From: Edolisoma coerulescens
Lineage: Eukaryota > Chordata > Aves > Passeriformes > Campephagidae
Length of the DNA stretch: 64,000 nt
Reading direction: 5' to 3'
NCBI GenBank assembly: GCA_013397115.1
Contig: VWZW01004140.1
Span: 124,001 to 188,000 of the forward strand
The position numbers and the translations under genes were made by a program. The notes beneath the pieces were generated by a model. That model made no database searches. It was given only the letters and a program-made list of their open reading frames with translations, and was not told the DNA's origin. This document shows, in pieces, positions 11,821 to 20,870 of this stretch. The number at the start of each line of letters is the position of its first letter. The first letter of the stretch is position 1.

Positions 11821-13849
11821 AAACCTCGTTCAAAGCTTTTCTCCAAGACCATGAGTTCTCCCTTCTGACTTAGAACAGGTGCTGCTGGTGTGGGGTTGAG
11901 ATATTTTGGGCACTCAAGCCCAAAGAGTCAGGTCTGGATCAGCCTCCTGAGGATCCTCTCAGAGCTGACACCTCGTGTGTCAAGGAGGAGTGACAAACCT
12001 GGGTGAAAGGAGTTCTTGGATGCTTCATTGCTCCCATTGGCACTCTTTGGGCTGTTTAGGGAGCGGGGTGGGTGAGCCCAGAGCATCCCTGCACCCTTGG
12101 TGCCTGCAGGTGTCCTGGGCATGGCCTGCTCTGCCTCCTGCCCTTCGGATCCCAACCCAGCTCTTTCCACTCACAGCAAGGAGATTTTTAGTCCCAAATC
12201 TGTAATGAGTTCCTGGGAAGGCACAGATTCAACCCAAGCTGGCTGAAGGCTGACAGCCAGGCCTTGGACTCTGGGGACTCTCCAAAAGCCTGAGCAGCTG
12301 CGAAATGGGGATGGGAGGCAGCACTGGAGCAGCCTGTCCCTGCCTCTGCTTCCCTGAGCTCCCACCACCCAGGAGTGTCACCAGAGCTGTGGTTAGAGCT
12401 GGGCTGAGGCAACAAAAACACAGTAAGTGAGGACAATCTCCTCTCCATTCCCCAAATCACTGGCTATCACCATGTTGACTTAATTAATTGTTAACATCTC
12501 TGTAATTAAGCAGTAACAGAAATGATTCCCTCTCGGTGCTGATGAAGATAATGAATAACAATCATGGCTGCTTTGTTTCCCAGCACTAATCTGTTTTGAA
12601 ATATACATTGATTTCATTTTGATTAGGACTAAACCCACTTTCCACGCCGCAAAAAAACCCTCTCTGATTTGAGTAAATTGCTGTTGGCATTTACATTATG
12701 ATAATCAGCTCAGAATCAGCTGCTCTCTTCCTGGGTGTCATTTGCTCACTTCTTAGTCCACTGTAATTTGGGGGTTGTACTTGGGAATATTTAATTATGG
12801 CTTCCTTTCTGCTGTGCTCCATGATCCACGTGTTCCCCATCACTGTCGTCATCCATGAAATGGTCCCTAACTCTGCAAGCTCATCCAGGCTCGTTCTCCT
12901 GGTGCTCTGACAGCCCTCCAGACCTGCTGGGCTGCCCTTCCTCAAGCCAAGCCTAGCTTCAAGGCCCTGGCAAGAGTGGGAATTTGTGAAAACTCCAAAG
13001 AAAACCAAAAATTACATGTTGGTTTTGCACTGAAACCCTGTTTCCTGTTATTTTCCTGATTCATTTGGAAAATCCCAGGAGTTAGAGCCTGGTACCAAAC
13101 TGCCTCAAAGATATATTCTAATTATTTCAGTTGTGCTCCTGCCTCTGTCCCAGCCTTCCTGTCTGCTCTGTGCTCATCCCAGTGCCACTGAGGTGGGGGC
13201 CTGGGTTTGGATCTGGTTTGGATCCCAGCTCAGACACCAAGTTCGAGTTAAAATCCCTGGACCCAAGTATTTCACTACAAACATCTGAATTCTTCCTGCT
13301 GCTTTTAGGGCAGAGTGTGTATCTGGCAACAATGATATATTTTTTAATCTCAGGGTTGAATTCTTCTTTTAAATTATTTACAGCATTCAGTTCTGGCATT
13401 TTCTAAATGGAACTTTTTCCTGCTTGAAAATATTTCTGTTTTTTTTATTCAATGTTTGTTTTGATTTATTTTCTTTTTAAGAAGAGAAACACATCCTTTT
13501 CAACAATTCTGTTTTTGTATTTTTAATTTCAAATCATCATAAAAGACATATTTTTCTTTTGAACTGGAAGACAACTTCTGTCCAGAGCAGCAGCCCAGCA
13601 ACCAAATTTTTTTGGCCCTGTAACTTTACCCAACATTTTTTTTGATGTTCCTGTAGCAAAACATTTCAAAAATTCTTTGCTGTGAAACCTCTCCAATCAT
13701 CCTAAGCCAAGCTACCCAAGGAGAAGTTTATTTCTGATGTTTAAAAATATTTTAAGTTCTCCAATATCCTGGGAATGCTGCTGGCCTCAGCCTGGGAGGA
13801 GGGATGCACAACCTCCTGCTGCCTGCTTTTGTGGGCAGAGGAAAGGGTG
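11821..13849. other. Unique non-coding sequence
   Basis: The left part is GC-rich. The block 12470-12690 is AT-rich with TAAT/ATTA motifs and is listed separately. The right part (13380-13760) is T-rich with several runs of T. Confidence 0.45.
12470..12690. other. Candidate conserved non-coding element
   Basis: AT-rich, non-repetitive text with several TAAT-type cores ('taattaattgttaac', 'ctgtaattaag') followed by 'tgaagataatgaataacaat'. There is no long open frame. The texture is that of vertebrate conserved enhancers, but conservation cannot be read from one sequence. Confidence 0.3.
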
Positions 13850-13905
13850 AGGAAGATTGGTCTTGATGATCTTGGAGGTCTTTTCCAAAATTAAGGATTC
13901 TGTGA
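13850..13905 (+). mobile_element. CR1-type LINE 3' tail, group B
   Basis: Only the last about 55 bp is present: 'cttgatgatcttggaggtct' followed by 'tttcc', ending 'ggattctgtga'. Confidence 0.8.
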
Positions 13906-14202
13906 ACCCTCCTCAAAGCCTCTTCCCTTCCTTTGCTGATCTCTCCTCCTTCCCCAGGCTCTGCTCAGCCCTCCCCAAGACTGCAGGGAGGTGGGGAAGT
14001 GATGGGGGGGATATCCTGGAGGGATCCTGAGTGCAGGTGCTTGGGGTGATGCAGGACAGAGCATTTTCCCTGGAAACAGGAGGGCTGGAGCTGCCACAGC
14101 TATTTCAGATTTCTCCAGCCTGGGCTGGGGCCTACGATAAGCAAAGTCCACCAGCACTTCTAGGGCAGCCCTTTCCACCAGAGGAGGAGTGGGCCAGGGA
14201 GT

Positions 14203-14425
14203 CATGGACATGGCACTTCAGGAGGAATTCCTTCACTGAAAGGGTGGTCAGGTGCTGGAAGGGGCTGCCCAGGGAGGTGGTGGAGTTCCTGTCCCTGGAG
14301 GTGTCCAAGGAAGGCCTGGATGTGGCACTCCATGCTCTGGGCTGGGGACAAGGTGGGCATCAGGCATGGGTTGGACTCTGACCTTGGAGGGCTTTTCCAG
14401 ACTCAGTGATCCTGGGATTTTGCGA
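14203..14425 (+). mobile_element. CR1-type LINE fragment, group B, 3' end present
   Basis: The text 'aggaggaattccttcactga' is followed by 'agggaggtggtggagttcct', 'gggttggactctgaccttgg' and a degenerate terminus 'gatcctgggattttgcga'. It covers the ORF2 C-terminus and the 3' tail. Only about 135 bp separates it from the next, oppositely oriented repeat unit. Confidence 0.9.
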
Positions 14426-14560
14426 TTGTGCTTTACCCCAAAACCAGGAAGCATAAGAATTGCCTTAAAAATCAGTTGTAAAAATAATTTGATCAGTCCA
14501 TGAGTCCGTGCTACCAGCTTAGACTGGTTCCTGCAGGGATCAAGATCTGACTCCCCTCTT

Positions 14561-14613
14561 TCAGGGATGGGCTTCTGGAATGTTTTGGTATGTGAGAATG
14601 GAGCACATCACCT
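14561..14613. repeat. 3' flank shared with 11511-11563
   Basis: The segment from 'tcagggatgggcttctggaa' to 'agcacatcacct' is nearly identical to 11511-11563 (one mismatch seen) and lies directly beyond the LINE 3' terminus in both places. The match stops abruptly at its left edge ('gac' versus 'ctt'). It is a shared LINE flank or part of a small duplication of about 303 bp (11511-11813 and 14561-14863). Confidence 0.85.
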
Positions 14614-14875
14614 GATCACAGAATCCCAGAATCACTGAGACCTCCAAGGGCAGCGAGGCCAAGCTGTGACCGACCCCCACTATGTCCCCAGCCCAGAGCA
14701 GTGAGTGCCACCTCCAGTTGTTCCTTGGACACCTCCAGGGATGGAGACTCCAAACGTCCCTGGGCAGCCCCTTCTAATGTTTAGCAACCATTTCTGTGAA
14801 GGAATTCTTCCTGGTGTCCAACCTGGACCTCCCCTGGGGCAGCCTGAGGCTGTGTCCCCTCCTCCTGTCACTGTG
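14614..14875 (-). mobile_element. CR1-type LINE fragment, group B variant (copy 2 of a close pair)
   Basis: Partner of the copy at 11564-11820. The left edge is 'gatcacagaatcccagaatc'. The right side continues further in CR1-like text ('tgtgtcccctcctcctgtca') than the partner does, so the two copies have different 5' limits while sharing the same 3' flank. Confidence 0.88.
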
Positions 14876-15597
14876 TCCCCCTGTCCTGTCACCAGTCTGC
14901 AGCTGGCTCCTGTCAGCTGCTCATTAACATGGATGTGGATGGGAAATGAGTTGGATTTTTTTTCTTAACAACAGCGACCATTTCATCAGCCAACAGCCAC
15001 GCTGGTACATCCAAGAGAGATTTGGAACCAAAATGGCACCATTATTCTCATTGTTCAGGTCTGGCACCCCAGACACGGCACAGCAGGGTCGCACTCCCAG
15101 CCCTGGGAATGACATCCTGCTTCCTTTCCAGCACATACTCAGGGGAAGAACAGGTTCCACCCCCTCCCATGTTCCCACTCTGCCACGAGGAGAGGGGGTT
15201 AAACACTGATCAAAGGGAACAGCAGAGGGATGGGGTGGCCATGCAGGCAAACCCCAGTTCTGTAATTGGAATCATTCATGGCCCAGGGCAAACAGAAACA
15301 AGATAATGCAGAGCAAGGGGCGGCACAGAGGGAAAGAGGCTTTGAAAAATGCAAAGCCAACCTGCAAACATGCAGGGAAATCTGAACCTTTCACTTCAAA
15401 GCGTTTAAAGTCAGTGTTAAAAGGCTGCTTCTGAAAGGTTTCTGTTCTGCTGCCTCTTGTGCACAATTTTTGTTTAACTCAAACTCCCTCTCAGAAACAA
15501 TTCTTTTATTTCATGCTTGAGCTCTGCTGCTGGTTCTGGGAGAAGAGGCGCTGTGTGTGGGGGGGGAGGAACAGAGGACACCAGGAGTTGTAAAGAC
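14876..15597. other. Unique non-coding sequence
   Basis: No gene or named repeat. The block 15240-15310 ('ttctgtaattggaatcattc') is a small conserved-looking island. A G-run lies at about 15560. Confidence 0.4.
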
Positions 15598-16660
15598 TCG
15601 TGGAATAAAAGAATGTTTAGATTGGCAGAGGCCCTTAAGGTCATCGAGTCCAACCATTAACTCAGGAAGGCAAGGCAGGGGAAGGGTAGGGAATTCAAAC
15701 CAAGGGATGGGTAGGCAAGGCAAGGCAAGGCAAGGAAAAGGAGGGGTAGGGAAGGCAAGGGAGGGGGCTGAAAGGCTGCCTTGTCTTCCCTTGCGTTGTG
15801 TACTGCTCCCTTCCTGCCAAGCCCATCACTAAACCATGTCTCTAAGCATCACATCCACACTGCTTTTAAATCCCTCCAGGGTCCCACTGCCCTGGACAGT
15901 CTCTGCCATTGCTTGATAACCCTTTCCATGAAGAAATTTTCCCTGATATCCAACCTGAACCTTCCCTGGTTCAACTTGAGGCCGTTCCCTCTCCTCCTGT
16001 CCCTGCTCCCTGGCAGCAGAGCCCGACCCCCCCGGCTGCCCCCTCCTGTCAGGGAGTTGTGCAGAGCCACAAGGGTCCCCCTGAGCCTCCTTTTCTCCAG
16101 GCTGAGCCCCTTTCCCAGCTCCCTCAGCCCCTCCTGGGGCTCCAGCCCCTTCCCCAGCTCCATTCCCTTCCCTGGGCACACGGACTGGAGGTGTCCCAGC
16201 AGTTCCAGCACAGGGGACAGTCACTGCCCTGCTGCTGCTGCCACACTGTGGCTGACACAATGCCGGTGCCATTGGCCTCTTGCCCACCTGGGCACACCTG
16301 GGCTCATGTTCCCCCACTGTCACCATCATCCCCAGGGCCTTTTCCAGCTTCCCAGCTGCTCTGTCCCAATCCTGGAGCATTCCAAGGTGTTGTTGTGACC
16401 CGGCCCTTGGCCTTGTTGAGCCTCATCCACTTGGGGTCAACCCATGATCCAGCCTGTCCAGATCCCTCTCCAGAACCTTCCTGCCCTCCAGCAAATCAGC
16501 TCTCCCACCCAACTCACTGTCATCTGCAAACTGCCTGAAGGTGCCCTCAATCCCCTGGTGCACATTGTCAATAAAGACATTAAGCAGGGCTGTCCCCAGT
16601 GCTGAGCCCTGGGGACAGCCTTGGTGACCAGCACCCAACTGGATTTAACTCCATGGAGGA
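15598..16660 (-). mobile_element. CR1-type LINE, longest copy in the window, with part of the reverse transcriptase
   Basis: On the minus strand this is a 5'-truncated CR1. The 3' tail is at 15598-15665 (plus text 'cttaaggtcatcgagtccaa'). It is interrupted by purine-rich simple sequence at about 15666-15812 and resumes at 'ctgccaagcccatcactaaa'. The ORF2 C-terminal segment follows (minus frame 15829-16211, with text like LRGTLVALHNSLTGG). Further 5', a minus frame at 16423-16638 keeps the LINE reverse-transcriptase active-site region, with a decayed FADD box at 16516-16530 (FADDS) after a PQGS-like motif. Frameshifts and in-frame changes show that it is inactive. No terminal repeats of an LTR are present, which fits a non-LTR element. 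Confidence 0.92.
15666..15812. repeat. Purine-rich simple repeat interrupting a CR1 copy
   Basis: Built from variants of 'aaggcaagg' and 'gggtaggg' on the plus strand, most regular at 15711-15740. It sits exactly where CR1 sequence would otherwise be continuous ('catcgagtccaaccattaac' on the left, 'ctgccaagcccatcac' on the right), so it is an expansion or insertion inside the LINE. Confidence 0.8.
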
Positions 16661-19169
16661 TATTTAACCTCCAAGACTGTGGATTTAGCTTTGATTTCTT
16701 ATGGGCAAGCCAAGCCTGAAAGTCTGGACACTTCAAATTAACAGCTCTTTGGCCACTCCATGGCCACTCCATGAAGGCTTTCAATGAAAAAGCAGAGGAA
16801 ACCTGAGTCATGGTGACAAGGGCACTTCCCAAGCATTTGGGGGAACGGTGTTTTGCATTCACCAGGCTCTTCCCACGAGCTGCAGGAGGGATGATCCTGC
16901 AAAGCCCTCAGGCACCACAGCTCCCAGGGCAGCCTCTGCTCCCACACAAAGCCATGGCTCTGAAATCCCATCCCAATCTCCCAGCAGATGGGGCTGGCAC
17001 GGGGGCTCTGGCCATGGACAGGCACATCCCCAGCTGCTGCTTGGCCGGGGAAGGGCCGGCTCCACGTCCTCTGCTTGTCAGCATTAATCAAGCATTAAAG
17101 CAAAGGACAAGCAGATTTTGCTGATTTAATGGATAATTCCAGCTTGTTTGGTCCATCTAACTCAAACTACTAGAACTGAATCTAAAGTGACTACTGCCTG
17201 TCCCTGCTTATCTTTGTCAATAGCTTTAGACACAGGTCAATGCAGGTAATCAGTTTTCAAGGGACTTGTAAAAATAGCAGAAGTTTCTATTTAAATATAC
17301 TTTTTTTTTCATTTGTAAATGCTCTCTTTCCCTCATTACTGCCATTATGTTTGGGGATTTTGTTTAGATTTTTTCCCTGCAAAATTAAATATTTTCTTTT
17401 TTTATTATGAAAATCATTTCTTCCATCTCCATGCTGAACCTCTACTTACATATACATGAATTATGGCTTGCTAAGGCACTTTTCTTCCTTCCTGAAATAC
17501 TTTGTAAAGGAAGGGAATGAGCTTTGTGAACATTGACTGGGCTTGAGACAACCCTGTGAGTGATCCTGATTAACGTGGTCATGGTTTGAGGAGGAAAACA
17601 TGATGGGGAAGGGATTCCAACACAATCCAAGGAATATTTTTATACCAGAAATGCTGCACACTACTTTTTTTCCTGCACACTCCTTTTTTTCTGCTTGCAC
17701 AAACATAAAAGTCCAAGTGCAAGCTACAGGGAATTTCTAGACAGAGACAAGCTGCTTAGATGATCAAATAAAAGATGTTTAAACCTCATCAATCTTTCAC
17801 AAAGCAGAAGGGAAATTTGATTGTCTCTGGCAAATGAACAACCTTTGGCAGTTCTGCACAAAGGTGAAGCAGATCCCAGAGTAACAGCACAGGCAGCAAG
17901 GGCAGCAGTGGAGGTTCAGATTTTATAGTGGACTCTTAATATGATGAAGTCCATCCAGTAAAAAACCTCCCAACATCCTGTGGCTCCGTGTGTAGCAAAT
18001 TTAGGAGCAGCTGCTCGGAGACATCACAACTTTCCCTGTAGAAACCCCAAAGCAGGAACTTTGGCTCCTAAATATCTTACTTGGGCAGGAAGAGAAGTCA
18101 AGCAAAGGGCCAGTGGGTCCTTTCATCCCTCCTGGGAAACACTGTCCTTCATAGCCTCCCCTGGGAGCACAGCTCTGGGGACAGCAGAGCACGTTCTGCT
18201 CTGTCAGGTGGGTCATGGATAATGACAGCAGGCCCTGGACTGCAGACCAAGTCTCTTTGGAATGCTTTTGAACTTGCAGGTGAAGATTAGGAAGCAAAAT
18301 GGGGACAGGTACAGCTGCTGGAGCTGGGGCTTTTGGACTTGTGAGAAATCAGCTGTGCTGCTGCTGCTCCTCAGCTCCTCTGAGCTCAGCAGCTGCGTTC
18401 ATCCTGAAGGACAGGTCACACGGATATTCCATGGACTGGAGATATAAGGATGATTTAAGAGCTCCACAGGCTGACGAGACATCTTCTCCAGGATGGTGAG
18501 CTAGGGCTTGTCTCTCTTCATCAGTTTGATTGATCTCAAGGTCACCTCAAAGCCCAGTCCTGCAAAACTCTGGGCCTGGCTCCAGGTGACTGCAGCCATC
18601 CCAGTAAAGGGACCAGCTCTTTCCTGTTCCTGTGCCATCTCCATGCCACTCTGCCATGGGCTGGGGCACACCAGGGCACGGAAGCACTGGAAGTTCTCCA
18701 GCAGCTCCCACCTTGTGCTGGGGAGTGGATACCAACCTGTAGCAGACAGTCCAGGGATGCATCCAGAGCAAGGCTTCCCAGAGGTTCCTGGGTTAGGATT
18801 TAATGTGCACTTAATTAGAATATCTTTCATGCAAGGAACAACTCCAATAAATAGAAAATACTGAGAGAAACACAGAGGTGCCCCCCAAAATGTCAATGTT
18901 CTTATTTGCCTGTGTCTGGTGAACTTCACTGTGTGGTACCTACAGCACAAGCTGGGGAAATATTGGAAGAATTGACCATTAGTTTTAAGGATTCGCTGTG
19001 TAAGGCACTGGAACACTTGAAAGACAGGAGACATTTTAAAATGCCAACCTTTGAAATGTTAAATAAGAAGACAGAGTCAGGAGCTTCCCTTTCAAACCTA
19101 TAAAACTTCAGTTTTCAGAAAACACTGAAGTGGATAATCAAATAGTCTATCTGTGAGCTCACAGAGGAG
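16661..19169. other. Unique non-coding sequence
   Basis: A short tandem pair of 'ggccactccat' lies at about 16751-16772. The block 17100-17460 is AT-rich and may be conserved non-coding DNA. A 177-codon minus frame at 18501-19034 has no domain I recognise and may lie in an old unnamed repeat next to the relic LINE at 19170. Confidence 0.4.
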
Positions 19170-19640
19170 TATAAAGGGATGAGTAACAGTCTGTATGGAT
19201 TTGTCAAGAACAAATATGTCAAACCAATCTAATTTTCCTTTATGACAGTGCAAAAAGCCTTCTGGATAGAGAAGAAACAGACCATGTCATAGATCTTGAT
19301 TTTAGTCAGGCTTTTGACACTGTCTCCTCTGATACTTCCATGAGCTAGAAAAATATCATCTAAGTGAATATATTATTGGGTAGTTGCAAAACTGGTTAGG
19401 AAATTATAGATGGAGCAATCATTGACAGATTACTGTCAAAATAGGATGCTTGCAGTATGGACTGAGCTTTCAGCACTTTCATATATGGTCCCGATGATGG
19501 AACGGAGAAAACGCTTCTCAAGCTGGCTGACACCTCCACATGGAAAGGCCTGCCAGGATTTGGGATGAGTAGACTCACAAATGAACTGCACAGATTCAGA
19601 GCTGAGTTGGAGGAGATTTGAAACAAAAAAGAGATGCTGC
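19170..19640 (+). mobile_element. Ancient CR1-like LINE relic with reverse-transcriptase motifs
   Basis: Highly decayed, but reading the plus strand in shifting frames gives two LINE reverse-transcriptase signatures in the right order. The first, at 19295-19324, reads LDFSQAFDTV. The second, at about 19485-19540, resembles the block leading into the FADD active site (text like DDGTEKTLLKLADTS, with the ADD box decayed to ADT). Upstream text 'ggatttgtcaagaacaaata' fits the preceding HGF...K segment. No 3' end is visible, and it is clearly older than the other copies. Confidence 0.65.
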
Positions 19641-19797
19641 TTGGTGGGCATAAGTCCGCCTGGAAAGGAATGGTCAGCTGTAGGAACTCCAGATGGGAAC
19701 AACTGGCTAATGAGCAGATCTGAAGGGAAGTCTGTGAGATTATTGTGGATCAGGTGCTCAGCAGGAGAAGGCAAAGCCTCACTCCACACAAACTGTG

Positions 19798-19833
19798 ATT
19801 TGTGAGCCACGTCAGATTTGTGAGCCATGTCAG
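19798..19833. repeat. 18-bp tandem duplication
   Basis: Two head-to-tail copies of 'atttgtgagccacgtcag' that differ at one base (cacg versus catg). Confidence 0.9.
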
Positions 19834-19914
19834 AAACTCCTCCATCAGCTTATCTCGTAGGCTTTGGACACATATGGTTAATGCTCAGCCAGTCTTCGTG
19901 TCCCTACAAAAACA

Positions 19915-19956
19915 CTGTGTTCTCTAAAATGATTTCTGTGTTCTCTAAAATGATTT
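19915..19956. repeat. 21-bp perfect tandem duplication
   Basis: Two identical head-to-tail units containing 'tgtgttctctaaaatgattt', starting at 19915 and 19936. The perfect identity implies a recent event. Confidence 0.92.
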
Positions 19957-20619
19957 ATCCTCAACTTAGCAGTGGCATATTTAGCTTTGAACATATTGGG
20001 CTTGGAAGGCAAGGCAAGACTGAAATTTTGGTGTGACTGTGGAGCAAACTGTCCAACTCTCCCATTAGTTGGGGGTTTTTTTGTTAGCCACTTGTCTTCC
20101 TCAGCACGTTGCTCATGAGAGTGCAGGGGTGGGATCAGCTTGGGGAACCAAGCAGGCTCCTGGTAAAACCTCATCAGCTGAAAACTTGGCTTTGCTGGTT
20201 GATTAAACAAACAAAACCAGCATTGGAGGACAAGGTCCACTTTTGCTTTCTTTTCAAATAATGGCTTTCCTTCTCCCCACTCTACAGCGGGATGTGAGCC
20301 CTTGGGGCCCACTCCTGCCTTTCCAAAGGAAGCCACACAGAGCCTTTCCATGGGAAATGTCCAGACAAACCCTTTGCAGCTCCCCAGGCCTCTGCACATG
20401 AGCACAGAAAGTCCAGGGAGTGCTCAGAGCCCTCCCCATCCCTCTCGCTCCCTTTTTTTCTGGAGAAAATCTGATTAAAGCTGTGCAGGAGAGCAGCAGA
20501 TGGCAGTTTTGACGTGAGGTGAAGACAGCTTAATCTCCATCTGTGCTGACATTTTCACATGCCTCCCTACGAACACTGGCCCCTGATAAGCTCTAATGCA
20601 GAGCTGGGGGGTCTCGGTG

Positions 20620-20870
20620 CCCTTTGCCGGAGGATTTTCCAGCCGGGATGTTGGGAGCTGGCAGACACCGGCCACGGGCTGTGGCCCTTGCAGGAGACAC
20701 TGATCATTACCCAGCGGCTCAGTGATTGGGCTACCGACCTAATTAACACCCTGAGCACCTCGGCAGTGCTGAGCTCGGGCTTTCGGGAAGCATCTGCTGC
20801 AGCCCTGCCCTGCCGGCTCCGCGCTCCAGAGAGGCAATTAGGGAAGCTGCGGAGCGAGGTCAGGGAGAAA
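20620..20870. other. CpG-richer island with homeodomain-like sites
   Basis: CpG dinucleotides are clearly denser here than in the surroundings, and two TAATTA/CAATTA-type cores are present ('gacctaattaacacc', 'gaggcaattaggg'). There is no exon or start codon context that I trust. It could be an enhancer or a weak CpG island. Confidence 0.3.

Noticed and set aside
16423..16638. Reverse-transcriptase gene
   Set aside because: It is a fragment of a 5'-truncated CR1 LINE with a decayed active site and frameshifts, so it is annotated only as part of the element.
18501..19034. 177-codon minus-strand frame as a gene
   Set aside because: No recognisable domain, no promoter or splice context, and it borders an ancient LINE relic.
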